From Buxus sempervirens (taxonomy: Eukaryota; Streptophyta; Magnoliopsida; Buxales; Buxaceae): 64,000 nt of DNA. Both the position numbers and the translations under genes were made by a program. The stretch is from positions 2,862,001 to 2,926,000 of the forward strand of contig OX387182.1 of the NCBI GenBank assembly GCA_947561395.2. Direction: 5' to 3'. Each line of letters opens with the position of its first letter. Position 1 is the first letter of the stretch. Positions 10,901 through 23,887 of the stretch are shown here, piece by piece. The notes under the pieces are model-generated. The model saw nothing but the letters and a program-made list of their open reading frames with translations. It was not told the DNA's origin and searched no databases.

Positions 10901-13900
10901 GATCTACTGATGACATTGCCGATCAGCTAGCTGAGGGTAGGTTGGATGTGAGGACATGTTTTGGGGGATATCTAGTCAGTTGTACGTGAGATACTTGATT
11001 AATGGATTTTTTTTCCCTTTTGGTGATGGGCTCCTTGCCCTCCTTTGTTTTCCCTTATTTCATTATTCTTGATTTTATGTACCTTCTATACTAATATTCA
11101 TAATAAAGTCTTTTTCATTTGAAAAAAAAAATTCCTGCTTGAATTCCTCTCAGAAAACTTAATATCAGAGGCGCTAAACTTCAGGTCCCCTTCGTTGTCC
11201 CATCCCCACTCTGAACCAGACCTCTGCATGTTGCCCTCAATGGTTTAAAGCTTGATTCATAAATGCACCTGCAGATCTCTGATATGCACCCATGTGTTCT
11301 AACTTTTGAGCTGTAGGCATTGCAGTCTTTTTACTTTGAATGGGAAAAGAGTCATGCAAGTGTTACACATTCCTGGTCCATCTGAGCAAAGAGTACCTTG
11401 CTTGTTGAAACTGCAAGTATGCATCTCTACTCATATCAAGCGCATGGTTGGAGTTTGTTTAAGGCTGAACTGGTACAGCAAACTTTCAGAACACACTCCC
11501 TCCATTGCTAAACTAAACCAATCATCAGGTTGTTAGTAACCTGTAGTTTTATACCTGAATAGAAACACTGCTATTGAACTGTAATTTTGTCTTTGAATGG
11601 AGATACTTTTTAAGGTTAGGATACAAAAGCTCCATTTAGGGAATTCTGATATTGGTAAAAGCTTTGTTTTGGGAAAGAGCCATGATGGGAAAACTTCGAA
11701 CAGCTTTGCTTAATCCACCCGTTATTCCCTCTGCTATTAATACCATGAATTGCACTTCTGCCGAAGACTCACGAGTCTTCCTCTTTTGATTGACCCTCCG
11801 TGTAGCAGATGAATTTTTGAAAGGGGTTTTTGGTGCTGTCATTAAAGTGATCCTGTGACTTCCTTGCCAGCCACTGTACAGAAAATCTATTTAAGTGGAT
11901 GAATGTTATGCATCCTCAATTGCTCTTGGTCATTCTGATCTTTGAATTCTGATATCTGCTTCATCTAGTTGTATGCCTTTGCTTCAACAGAGAAATCCTT
12001 CTTTGTAATTCCAAATAGCTGTCATATGTGTGAAATGGTCCTACATATTAATGTTTCAACTTAATCTGTGATCCAGATTGAAATTGCAAGGAACAAATAC
12101 ACTATTACGTTACATTGGTCGGGTAGCAACCATTCCGAATTACTACGGACAGGGTGCACTGGAATCTGGCCAAGTATGTTTTTTATGCTACATTCATAGA
12201 CATCATAAGCTAATTAAATTCCTCTTTTTGATTTCATAAAATTTGGTGTACTTACATTTATTCTCTATTAACAATCTTTCCTTTTTATTTTTAGATTGAT
12301 GAATGGCTAGAATATGCCCCTATCTTCTCATCAGGATCTGAATTTGAGAACGCCTGCAGCTATGTGGATGGTTTTCTGCTATTCCGGACTTTCTTGGTTG
12401 GCCATTTTTTATCGATTGCAGATGTAGCAATCTGGTCTGGCCTTGCAGGTAAAGTTCTATTGCTTGAGGAGATATTTATCTTGTTGAGATATATCCAAGA
12501 AATAAATTCCTGCTCATGCAGCACTCTTGAGTCTTTTCTTTTTCCATGTTTATCTCTTCATCAAATTTATCAATCTTCTTATTTTTATTTTTTATTTTTA
12601 AAACTTTTTGGGCAGATTGTGTTGTCTCGACGTGACTCAGTCGAGTAAACTCGGAATTGGCCTTTTTGAGACATTATACCTTAGATATTCATCATTTCAT
12701 TACCTTGCATTCCTTAATAATTTTCTTTTTTCTTTTTTTTTACATTCTAAAGGAAGTGGTCAAAGATGGGAAAGTTTAAGGAAGTCGAAGAAATACCAAA
12801 ATCTGGTTCGTTGGTTCAATTCAATAGCTGCAGAGTACAGTGGTCTTGTGAATGAGGTCACAGCAACTTATGTTGGGAAACGAGGTCTGGGAAAGCCAAC
12901 ACTGAAACCAAAAGAAAGGGAAATGAATGACAATCAATCAACAAGCACGAATGGGGAAATTAATGAGAAGGAAAAATCTGGAAGCCGTCCCAATTTTGAA
13001 GTTGACCTTCCAGGTGCTGAAATTGGAGAGGTATACTTGCGCTTTGCTCCGGAACCCAGTGGATATCTTCATATTGGACACTCAAAAGCTGCACTTCTGA
13101 ATCAATACTTTGCTCAAAGATACCAAGGTAGGTTGATTGTTCGTTTTGATGACACGAATCCAACTAAAGAAAGCAATGAGTTTGTTGAAAATATACTGGA
13201 AGATATTGAAACCCTAGGTATCAAGTATGATGCTGTTACTTATACATCAGATTATTTTCCGAAGTTGATGACAATGGCTGAAAACATGATACTCAGAGGG
13301 AAAGCATATGTTGATGATACACCACGTGAGCAGATGCAGAAAGAGAGGATGGATGGAATTGAATCAAAATGTAGAAATAACGGTCCTGAGAAGAATATGG
13401 AATTATGGAAAGAAATGGTTGCTGGGTCCGAAAGGGGGTTGCAGTGCTGTCTTCGTGGTAAATTGGACATGCAGGACCCAAATAAGTCACTTAGAGATCC
13501 AGTGTACTATCGTTGCAATCCTGTTCCTCACCATCGTATTGGATCCAACTATAAGATATACCCAACCTATGATTTTGCCTGCCCGTTCGTTGATGCTGAA
13601 GAAGGTATAACGCATGCCCTTCGATCTAGTGAATACCATGACCGTAATGCTCAGTATTACTGGATTCTTGAGGATATGGGGCTACGAAAAGTTCAAATTT
13701 ATGAATTTAGCAGGTTGAACATGGTGTATACCCTTCTTAGTAAGCGTAAACTTCTTTGGTTTGTTCAAAATGGAAAGGTTGAAGGATGGGATGATCCTCG
13801 TTTCCCAACTGTGCAAGGAATAGTGCGTAGGGGACTTAAAATTGAGGCACTGATACAGTTTATCCTTGAGCAGGTGAGATGATTTAATGTTAACCATATG

Positions 13901-15153
13901 GCAGATGTAAATGTTCCTAGTTACCCTAGAGTATTTCTTACCATTTATACGATGATACATACTACAAGCATATGCACATGCATGCACTCTCTCGTTTTGT
14001 ACTAAAAGTGACTTGGTAGGAACCATGAAATGGCAAAATGTGATCCTTGCATATTTGCCACATTTTCAGATCTGTTTTTTATGGGCTTCTTAGCCTCCTC
14101 TACTTGTTGCATTTAGATAGTATATCACAAATTAACATTTTTAAGATTAGTTGTCTCTGAATTTAATGTCTACCCTTTTATTTCTACAACCTTTGTAGGG
14201 TGCATCAAAAAATCTCAATCTCATGGAGTGGGACAAACTCTGGACCATTAATAAGAAGATAATTGATCCTGTTTGCCCCAGACATACAGCTGTCATTGCC
14301 GAGCAGCGAGTGATGTTGACCCTAACTGATGGTCCTGAGAAGCTGTTTGTCCGTATCATACCTAGGCATAAGAAGTATGAAGGTGCTGGAAAGAAAGCTA
14401 TGGCATATACAAATAGAATTTGGATAGACCATGCTGATGCTGTCTCCGTCTCGGTAGGTGAGGAGATAACATTAATGGATTGGGGAAATGCAATAATAGA
14501 AGAAATTGTAAAGGATCAATGTGGAAATGTCACACATCTCATGGGAGTTTTGCACCTTGAAGGCTCAGTCAAGACCACAAAGTTGAAGCTTACATGGCTG
14601 GCTGAAACGAATGAACTTGTTAATCTCTCACTGGTAGAATTTGACCATCTCATCACAAAGAAGAAGGTACACGCAGCAACTAAACTTTCCAGTAACTCTA
14701 ATATACTTGACTTCGATTATCTAATGATTTATTTTTCTATTGCCCTTTGTATGTCAAAAATATAGAATCTTTAATGTATGATAAGAAATGATCCAAGGCA
14801 GCAATATCAAATGGAATTAATGAGAAATGTGTTTGATCTGAGGATGTGCTTGGGTACTGGTTTATATCAAAGTTTGATAAGCCCTAATGAGATTAGAATG
14901 ATGCTGATATGTTTGTGTATTGTGATACCCTTTTCAGCTGGAAGAAGGGGAGGATTTCCTCGACGTGCTTAATCCATGTACAAAAAAGGAAACTCTGGCT
15001 CTTGGAGATTCCAATATGCGGAATTTGAAGCGCGGGGAGATATTGCAGCTGGAGAGAAAGGGCTACTTCAGGTGTGATGTTCCGTTTGTGAGACCTTCAA
15101 AACCTCTAATTCTTATTGCAATTCCAGATGGTAGGCAGCAAACGATGAAATGA
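7937..15153 (+). CDS. Cytosolic glutamate-tRNA ligase (GluRS)
   Basis: Six coding exons: 7937..8079, 12077..12173, 12295..12448, 12753..13873, 14199..14666, 14938..15153; 732 aa with all phases consistent. It charges tRNA-Glu with glutamate in the cytosol. Residues 1-130 form the GST-like N-terminal domain (SFLVGH-type core seen as TFLVGHFLSIADVAIW), a linker follows, then the class I catalytic domain with PEPSGYLHIGH near 231-241 and a KMSKS-type loop LLSKRK near 459-464. A beta-barrel anticodon-binding region ends the protein (SVKTTKLKLTW, RKGYFRCDVPF). The start is the first ATG after the acceptor; a second ATG lies two codons on. Length is close to the family norm (about 720 aa). Intron 1 is about 4.0 kb and carries an L1 remnant. 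The family call is secure; cytosolic location is inferred from the GST domain and lack of a transit peptide. Confidence 0.95.
9450..9564 (-). other. Antisense exon-like open segment in GluRS intron 1
   Basis: On the - strand a T-rich tract ending TTTATTTAG is followed by a clean 38-codon frame (SDGSTVVLQAIDRRGK then TLSSLDLAVLVAGYWDGC) ending in TGA. Composition and regular frame look like a terminal exon of a real gene, but I do not recognise the protein and see no upstream exon nearby. It could be a captured or duplicated gene fragment, or chance. Confidence 0.3.
10905..11130 (+). mobile_element. L1-type LINE 3' end (RNase H tail and poly(A))
   Basis: The frame reads TDDIADQLAEGRLDV, matching the ADxLAxxG motif of the RNase H domain of plant L1 elements, followed by a stop, a T-rich 3' region, an AATAAAG signal and an A-run at about 11121-11129. 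A short 5'-truncated copy in sense orientation within GluRS intron 1. Confidence 0.55.
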
Positions 15154-18100
15154 GACTTTCTTTAGAATGTGGTGTCATGTTGTGCGGATATGCGCATAGA
15201 TATATGCTGTCGTGTAGAAAAATGTCAGTTTATGGAAGTGGCCCTACCATCGGTTTTTTTTATCAAACATCAGAAAACCATTCAATATCTCCTCAAACAC
15301 ATCTTTTACACCTAAAATACCATCTTGAGCACTGTGTAAACCAAATGAAAGCCCAACTCATTCACAAGGTTGTGAGTTGAAAATAGTATAGGCTGATCAG
15401 TTCTCAGCTCTCATCCCATGCCAGAAAGGGTGCACTGAGTAATTCAAACTATAGCAGCTTCAGTTTTTCTTTCCCCCGCCCACTCTTTTTCTCTCTGTTT
15501 ATTACTTATGCATGCATTTATTTATTTGTGAGACGAGTGAAGTGAATGAGACATTAATTAAGCTGACTCGAGAAATTAATTTTGAATATATTGTTATGGT
15601 AGAACCGGATTATTAATTTGTTGCCTGTCTCAACTAGTTAGGATGAGCAAAGATGATTCCAACTTTGTTAGTGTTGATCTTTGCAGATAGATTCACATTT
15701 TAGCATAGAAAATATATAAGGGAAAATGTTTACTAGAGGACCAGAACAAAATATGCTCATGAACTAACTAAAGCCAGCCAAAATATATGCTATCCAAAAA
15801 ATAAAATTTCAATATATCTACCAATAAGCATCTTGAATTTGAAATCAAATAGAAGATAACTAAAAAAGGACATCTTAATAAATTAACTTTGGACCAATTT
15901 TGTGCTGCTGGAGACCCATGAAACCCTCCAGGTCCAGGTAGTAGATCAAACTACAGTCTGTATTGTGAAGCCAAAATTGTTATGAGCTTTGGATCACAAG
16001 CTGGCACTTGCTTCAGGAATTATTTGTTCATTACAAAGAGATGGACTGATAAATTAAGGAGGAATTTTCTTCTTTCTTAGTTTGAAATTTGCTCTTATCA
16101 TTATGTGGCTTTCACAGGTTTAAATTTTTGTTCTTACTTTGACTGTATGCCCGGTGTAGTGTCACGGGATTTGTCATACTGGATCACATTCGCATAACAA
16201 AAACCATAGATCAGCATGATTTTCTGTTTCCCTGTGCGAATTTTCCAAAAGGCTAATTAGCTGATAAATAGGTTTACTTAATACTATTATATTTACAAGG
16301 CTGCATGCTTCGTAAATGCATCATAAAGTAGATTATTTGCCCTTTCCTTTTCACCAGGCAATATAAATCTGGAAAATACCAGTTTCGAAGGTCCCATATG
16401 CATGCAAGTGTGTGCGAATAGATGCACACATAGCTCAGAAGCAAGAGCAGATAGAATGGGGAGATGCTGGTGCCTTCCAAATAATCCTAATAAATTTCAT
16501 TATTTTTAGTAAAGCCATCATTCTCGGAGACATCAAAGTGCCACATGATCAATGCCTAAATGCCATTCTCAGCTTGTAAACAAGAAATCATTCAAAAGCA
16601 ATCATTTTGCTTCAACAAAAGTAAAATTTTGTTGCTTTCATTTGTATTTTCTGGGTTGCTTCGGCCTAACATTCTTGTAAAAGAAATTAAAGCTCCAAAT
16701 TTCGCATCTGCCTTGCAATCTAGAGAGGGGTGGACGATGCTTCATAGAGAGAAGAATTTGGAGAGAAAAGATCCTAGATATAAGGTTATAGAGAACTTTA
16801 AGAAGAAGGGATTGCTTTAGGTGGAGAAAATCTAATCTTAAAAGAAAAATATAGAAAGAGGGGTACGAATTAAATAGTTAAGGCTCTAGAGAAAACTTTA
16901 GAAAGAGGAGAATGTACTTGATAAAAAAAAAATCTAAAAAGAGAGAACAATAACAAGAGAAAAATAATTTATTGTTTTTCTTGTTTTTAGCAACAATTTT
17001 CTAATAGCAACGCCAAACAGAGCCGTAATGGTTATCAAACATGGGTACCCACATAACCCAGAAGTCCAGAGGATAAAAGAAAACTCGACTTGCTGTCTCT
17101 TTCTGGGGCCACTCCGTGTCTTTTATTCGGTCTTCACATGGAAGACCCACCACAGGGGGGAATCCACGGTACCTGGTCTACTTTTGACTCAATCCAAGTA
17201 GACTATAGCTTATAGTTGGAACGTGGCTGGCTTGCCAAACGGCCCACCTGCCATAATAAAGTTCACAGCTACAGGACAGCTTTGGACGACGTAAGAGCTC
17301 TTCTCATCTCCCAAAGAATCATACCCAGATGCCTATTTTGATCCTTCTTTTGTCATGATTGACCCACCATGTTAGCTAAGCTAAGCAGGCCTTGTGCTGA
17401 TTTACATTTGGTCTTCTAACTTTTGACTTGGTCTCCTTTCCCCCATTTTCGCCTTTGATTGATGCATTTAGAAACAGAAAGAACAAAAAGGAATTAAAAG
17501 TGTCATTGGATTTACGTGTTTGGTGCATTATGACTCTTTCTTTCTTGAATTCTGGATTGGAATAGCACAGAATTGACACGACAATCAATTTTCCCCTGTT
17601 TTGTGATTATTTGTTTGGCTGAGATATCTGACAAGTTTTAGGCACAATGGGCACCATTGGATCCATTTCCTTTTGTCTTAACAAATCTGCTTGAGAAACA
17701 AGGGTCATAACAAATTTGGCCAATTCATTTCATAGGATCTCTCCGTTGAAGAGGGTTATGACAGGCCTCTTTCCATTTGCTTTCAAGGCAAACTGAGGGC
17801 AATCAAAGGAGGGCTCCTAGTGCCAAAAAACAAAGTTCTGAGACCTGCCACTTCAGCTGCCAGTACAAATACAAAAGGTACCCATTGCAGGCAAATTAGT
17901 GAATATGCATAAAAACAGCAAAAATTGCAAACCATTTACTCTTATTCAGATAACATCCAAAGGAAATCAACTAGGAAACAGGTACCATTGGCCGAACAAA
18001 TCATAACATCTCTCATTTCATGAATAGGAATAGCTGCATTTTGAGTTGTGACATCACTTGTGAAGAAACAAGGGGACAAGGAAGAAAAGAACAAAGAAGA

Positions 18101-18302
18101 TAATTTCTCCCTTCACTAACAGTTAATAAAGAATATGGGGACATAATCTAATCAATCCCTCATTGTTAAAATGCAAAATCAGAGATCAATTTTAGAGCCG
18201 GAAGTGATCTTAAAGAATCACAACTAAAGCTAGATCAACACCATTCCCTCTTTAAGCCAAGTCTCAAAACTATTGTTAGAAGTAATTAGATCACGAGCTC
18301 AA
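15154..18302. other. Convergent intergenic region, GluRS to guanylate kinase
   Basis: Holds the 3'UTR of GluRS (start of the region) and of the - strand guanylate kinase (upper end); neither end is defined by a unique signal. The rest is AT-rich with short spurious frames. A segment around 16985-17030 containing AACGCCAAACAGAGCC resembles ends of dispersed plant repeats but could not be classified. No gene seen. Confidence 0.5.
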
Positions 18303-20791
18303 CTAGGGCTCAATATGCTGGATTTTGGTGTTGTTCGATGCCTTCAAACCATTTGTATATGGGTCCATGGCATACACTTTGAACCCTCTTGTCCGTCCAG
18401 GTGCCCCACCTTTCAGTGAAGATACATCAAGCATTAACCTGCTTGTTGAACAAATATTAAGATGAGAAAAGCATTTCGACATCCAGTAGTCATTATACAC
18501 TTAGTAAAAAATGATCACTTACAGGTTCTTTGATGATTTTCCGAGTTCTGCAGTCTTGCATTGTATCAGACCCTTCTGATTCAAGTCGTCTGTAAGGAGA
18601 TGATTAATCATCTCCGAAGCTGGATGACATTTTTTAAGGACTCAGTAGTGGTAAATTTCAAAAGAATGATCTCGGGATGGGTGGTTTTTGAACTCAACTA
18701 AATGGAAAACAATGTCATAGTACATATGTACAGGAGGGGATACTTACATGATTGGTAGACAGCTTCTGTGCTCCCATCCAGGTCCAAATGTTTCTACATC
18801 ATAGAGAATTCATATTAAGAAAGGAGGATTCAAAATTCCCAATAGTTAGGACTTATAACCGTAAAAGAGACTTGAGAATTGGCATGCCACACTATATGCA
18901 GAACAAACAATCACCTTCAGCTCTTTGTAACACCTTTCAAGGTCGTCATTTTCCAAGATATGATTAAAGAGACCTGGAGATTTTCCTTGTTCTAGCTCTG
19001 TTCTGGCATTTCGAAGTCGTTTCTGGATCTGTTCCTCTGTTTCAGTTCCCCTATTCACACAATAAAGATTGTTTAACGTATAGAACATAAATTAGTGGAC
19101 TGACATCCAGAAAGGAATGCCTGGGGTTACAGCTTCTAACCGACCTTGCACGAAGGCGCTTTTCAAGCTCCTCAAATGAGGGTGGGGAGATAAAGATGAA
19201 AACTGCCTCCAGGGAACTCGCCCTCACAGATCTCGCCCCTTGAACATCAATGTCAAGAATGCATCTCTACAGTGCAATCAAACCAAACAAATAAAATCTG
19301 CAGAGATATAAAACAACTCAATGGATTGTAAGAAAATCCCTCGTACATGTTTCTTTGGCCATCTAGTATTCTATGTTAACTACAAATCGAATGCAACTCT
19401 TTTGGATGAGTCACATCCATATTCATCATCTATTAATTCTAGGCCATCACCAGTCTATTCCAAATGTTCTTGTTCAGATGTTTTAAGTTTTCAAGCAGAG
19501 ATGATTCTTAAGTGAGATCTCCTAAAAGGTATGCACCATTTGAACAGTCTGAAATGATGATCACATGATATGATATCAATACTTGAAGATATCATGACAA
19601 AAGAAGTGACACAGTAAAGACAAAAAATTCTTACCTTTCCTGCATCTGTTACAACCTCAACCGCTTCAACACTGGTTCCATAGAGATTTCCATGGACAGA
19701 AGCAGATTCCAGAAACTTCCCACCACTTATGTCCTTCTCCATATCGCTTCGCTTGGTGAAGTGGTAATGGACTCCATCAGTCTCTTTTTCTCTTGGAGCA
19801 CGGGTTGTGTGGCTCACCGAGAACCCAAATGTGGAAGGGAATTCCTTCATGAGTTTAGATATCAATGTCCCTTTACCCACACCAGAGGGGCCACTGATGA
19901 CAATTGGCTTCGGACCATCACCCTTAACCCCTTTACTCCAAGCAACCACTTCAGTTTCCAAGATTTTCTTCTGCTCCCTAACGAATGGGGTATCCACCTA
20001 CCAATGATAACCACAACAAATCTAACAGTTTAGAGTTGTGGGTCACCAATATCAGCTACCACTAATGTCGAGAGAACAGAAAACAGAAACTTAATCGAAT
20101 ATGCCCATGATTAAAATCCCATCTAAAATTTTGGACCAAAGCATATTCCACATGCATTGCATACCAACCTCAAGAAACCAAATGCAGTCGTCTGGGGAGG
20201 AGTCCCTCTTAAGAATCAATATTCGATCTTTATTCAGAAGTACTGCTGAATGTTCCTTACAATGGGTTGGTTTTGTACCCAACACAGTAGGCAATTCCCT
20301 GTCAGTTCTAACATGAGTTAGTGATCCAAATTCCACACTAAAACCCAAATGCAGAAATAACAAAATCTACACTCACCACTTGCTTGTTGATTTGTTGAAA
20401 ATCTGGACGCCAAATGATAATGATGAATCCTTGCCCGATCTTCCAATTACATACTGAATAGAACCAGAGGAATGATCAATCAGTTGAATGGATTGAAGAC
20501 TTAATTAAGAACAAATAAGAGACTTGCAATGACAAGATTAATGAATCCACTGGATTGCCATGGAAAAATCTTTGCTTACTGTCTTCTCCCCCAATATGAT
20601 AGCCGTCTGGCAGTCCATGGATTCCAAATCAAACCCAACTGGAAGAACCTTCTCTAACCTAGGTGCGACAATTTCAGGAGCTTCACCCTGGTTATCAGAA
20701 GAATAAAAAACAAGCAACCCTTGTGATCCGAGCTCATTCTTTCTACCCATCCTCCAAGAACAATAAATGAAAATCAACTTGGACTTACCAT
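18303..20791 (-). CDS. Guanylate kinase, GK-1-like
   Basis: Coding segments in transcript order: 20791..20789 (ATG only), 20687..20580, 20453..20377, 20298..20169, 19997..19635, 19266..19145, 19050..18915, 18793..18748, 18589..18523, 18438..18303; 395 aa, phases consistent. It phosphorylates GMP/dGMP with ATP to GDP/dGDP. Residues 1-110 are the plant-specific N-terminal extension, with a Kelch-like [11 protein letters not shown]; the kinase domain starts near 137 with P-loop [10 protein letters not shown] (141-150), then SHTTRAPR and DGVHYHF, the GMP-binding part, and [14 protein letters not shown] lid follows ([13 protein letters not shown]). The C-terminal tail has [13 protein letters not shown]. 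The length matches long plant GK-1/GK-2 cytosolic-nuclear isoforms (about 390 aa). The ATG is directly followed by a GTAAGT donor. Donors GTTGGT and GTCGGT are weak but phase-consistent. Confidence 0.93.
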
Positions 20792-21775
20792 TGAGAAATC
20801 TCTTCCTCCAATCTGAGCTGAATCCTACAGAATATACATCAACAAGAACACGTCAGAACAGAATATCAGATCTCAGGATCTCATATCAAGCAAAAATTTT
20901 AGATTGAACAAAGAAAACCGAAATATAACATTGGAAAAAACCATGTTTGAGAAATCAAAAATTCATTATAGATGTCAAAAACCAAAATCCAGATATTGGA
21001 TGTAAAACTTAAATGAAAACCTACTAAATCAATACAAGAAGCAAGAACAGAGATATATTTTTTTTAAACAAGAGGAAAAAGAAAGAACCAACATTTAAAA
21101 ATAAAAAAAGAATATGCCTGAAATATGAATAAAAACAAAAAGGTGTATCGACTGAAACAAACCCCACTGCTGAAACCAACAAAATCAGCAAGAACCAATA
21201 TCCAATAAGGAAGAAAAAACCAAAAACCAAAGAAAGAAGTGGGTACCAAGAAGAAAAACAAACTTTTCCCTTTACCCCTTTTTTTTGTGATCTGTTGGGC
21301 AGCAAAAATCAACTTACAAGAAACGGAATCAAAGCCCCACGTCTATCTATCAGAGATCTTGGTTTGGATCCAAAGATCTCCAGGAGCTAAAAATCAATAA
21401 CACGCACTTGAGCAAAACGCAACAAACTTACTATCCGATTGAAACGTGAAACCCAGATACGTGTCTTGAGAGAGCTTTCCGAAAATAGTATTTGCTTTTG
21501 CCTTTACCGAGAACCGAGTCGATATCAAGGTCAATCAAACCCAACCCCCAAAAAAAAGGATTTTCCAAACCCCGCTGAATTTCGGAGGAACTTGAATAGA
21601 ATCAAATCAATGGAAGCAAAGGAAGAACTTGAAAAATAAGCCGAGAAGCCTGGTTCTTATGCATAGGGGAGCAAGAGAGAAGTCAGAGAGAGAATCCTGA
21701 GGTCTCATTCAATTCATAATGCCAGAAACTGGACTTTTCTAAAGCGGTGTGAACCGCGAAGGAAGCTTCTTTCCT
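20789..21775 (-). other. Guanylate kinase 5'UTR exons
   Basis: A short exon 20824..20789 (acceptor CTGTAG, donor GTAAGT) carries the ATG at its very end. A first leader exon appears to end at 21318 before another GTAAGT and to extend to about 21775. An ATG (ATGAGACC..., - strand, near 21700) could open an upstream frame. The transcription start is inferred, not seen. Confidence 0.5.
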
Positions 21776-21800
21776 GGGGCCTTCTCTTCAAAACCAAGAG

Positions 21801-21810
21801 ATATATAAAG
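21801..21810 (-). promoter_or_regulatory. Possible TATA element for guanylate kinase
   Basis: The - strand reads CTTTATATAT about 30 bp upstream of the inferred leader start. The + strand reads ATATATAAAG, so direction is ambiguous. Confidence 0.35.
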
Positions 21811-21864
21811 AAACTCGCTGGTGAATCCCACCGCGCTCTTCGCAAACTGTTACAAAGAATAATT

Positions 21865-21886
21865 GCCACGTCAGCTCTCCACGTGG
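21865..21886 (-). promoter_or_regulatory. G-box / ACGT motif pair upstream of guanylate kinase
   Basis: Two ACGT-core motifs lie close together: GCCACGTCA at 21865-21873 and CCACGTGG with the palindromic G-box CACGTG at 21880-21885. These are typical bZIP/bHLH binding sites about 100 bp upstream of the inferred transcription start. Confidence 0.55.
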
Positions 21887-23887
21887 CAAAAAAATGTTCT
21901 TTTCTGATCCGCCTTTAATACCTGTTTGGCCACTGGCCTTAAAAAGTATATATCTAGTATATCCATGGTGCGAAATTGCGAACCACTAGTGTGCTGCCTT
22001 TTCTTTTGTAGACGGAAGAAATCGCCAAACATGTCCTTTCCATTTCTTTAGTTGTACGCTTTCCATATTTCAAAGCCATTTATTGTTTCTTTATTCAAGT
22101 GGTTAGGGAATAGCATTTATTTTCTCCATTTTTTTTTTGGTAGGATTTATTTTCTCCATTTGCACTCCCCACAAAGTGCTTCTTGACCTCAAACTCAAGC
22201 TTTTATATTATTCCAAAAAGAACAAATCAACCTTTCACTTTTGCCCTGACAGCTTATATATCCTGGACGTGGAATAAAGACATTGTGGGGTCAAGAAGGG
22301 ATTGTTTGGAAACAAGCAAAACCACACCTTTTGAAAATGGTATCACATCCCTGCAATTCTCAATTATTGATTTTTTTTTTTTTTAAACTCAAGGTATTCG
22401 GGCCGCTTACGCTCAACCAACTAATCCCTGAGGGCTCATGCAATACCCGATGACCCACATGACCCAGGTAAGTTTAAGACCTATAGACCTTATATAATTA
22501 GTCCCAAGAGATTGTGCCTAAAAGAGTTCAAACCTGAAACCTCAAAGGAAACGTACCTCTAAGCCCCAAGTATTGACCATCAGGCCAAACCGTTGAGCTT
22601 TAAACAAAAGATAGGATATGGTGTCACCCGAACACGAATCGGAGACCTTCAAGTATTGATTTTTCTTTTTCTTTTTTCATTTAGATTCTCCATTTTATGG
22701 TTCATTACATCACCTTCTGGAATGTTTTAGAAATCACATTGAAAGGCCACATATTTCTTTCAGGGATTAATTACTCTTCTTGAAAAAGAAGAGAATTCAT
22801 AATCAAGGGTAGCAAACTCTAAACCCTAAAATCTAAAGAAATGGGTCGGGTTTGATCAACATAAAATTATTTGGAACCCGTAAATTAGTTGGGTTGAGAT
22901 TGGTATTTTAATGTTATAAATAAACACATCAACTGGCACTAATCCAATCAAACTCTTTGTTGTATAGGTGGGTTAGGGTTGGCCATTTTTCACCACGACC
23001 CGTTTCTAACCAAATCTAACCCGGCCCGTTTCAACCTGGGCAACGCAATTGAGTATTAGTTCATTGACAGATAGAAACTCATTTTCTTCAATCCTAATCT
23101 CTGAAGAAGCAGGTGAGATTCAACGTCACTTAAACACCCTCTTTGAAAAAGACATTACACTTTATATCTAAAGTCAAGGGATCAAGGGTGAGTACCCATC
23201 TCATTATCAGTTCCCCTCAAGAGATTGGTTAGCTTCACACTCAATCAAACTAAGTCAAGACTCTTTTAGTAATCCTTAACTTACACTTTCTTCTATCTAG
23301 GAGCATGTTATAAAGCATTTCTTGACCAATGAAACAACTGAGTGTTGCATACAAGCAAGGATGCTGTCATAAGAAGTATACTCTATAAGTTCCTTCTTGT
23401 GAATAAAAAAAAGTGGTTCAATAATAAATTTGCTTCTGCTTTCCATGTCCTCACCAGCAATTCTGCAATGCACATATTGGTAGAGAAAAAGGAAAACAAA
23501 TGGAAGCTCACACAACCCTTTCTCATCCTTGAATGTTTCTATTTCAATGCCTTTCAACAGGTTAACCTATCTGAATTGTAATAAAAAAAAAAGTCACTTC
23601 ATGTTGAAAAAACCAAGCCAGACTCACTTTCAAAATGGCATCACTCCTTTAATTTGTTTCATTGAATCAAACTTGTCACAATAAGAGTGTAATCAAGTAC
23701 ATGAATCCCACAAAGGGAGCATAGATAAGAGATAAAACACTGTTTTATTTAATTTGGAAAAGACAAAATCTTGGAGATTCAAATAACTCAGATTGATTAC
23801 AACAGCTCTACCTAAAGATAGAAGAAGTATGAGAAAGAAACTGTAATTTTTCTGTGCTGCTGCTACTTGGAATTACATCATTTACAA
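21887..23887. other. Intergenic region, guanylate kinase to SEC62 3' end
   Basis: Contains a SINE (22376-22653) and, around 22840-23050, a GGGTCGGGTT/AACCCGG-rich stretch similar to dispersed plant repeats. The part above about 23680 is probably SEC62 3'UTR. No gene seen. Confidence 0.5.
22376..22653 (-). mobile_element. tRNA-derived SINE with target-site duplication
   Basis: Read on the - strand, the element ends in a poly(A) run (T-run at about 22371-22384 on +) and contains a B-box-like GGTTTGAACTC (22524-22534) and a possible A-box further 5' (GATGGTCAATACTTGG). The flanks share TATTGATTTTT at 22365-22375 and 22654-22664, a good target-site duplication. SINE family not identified. Confidence 0.7.

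Noticed and set aside
12295-12448. Independent glutathione S-transferase gene
   Set aside because: The GST-like segment is spliced in phase to the GluRS catalytic exon and is a normal part of plant cytosolic GluRS.
12364-12648. Separate small gene reading through GluRS exon 3
   Set aside because: The first part is GluRS exon 3; the frame continues into the intron after a good GTAAAG donor.
16560-16820. 86-codon + strand frame between GluRS and guanylate kinase
   Set aside because: No recognisable domain, no splice or promoter context, composition like surrounding AT-rich DNA.
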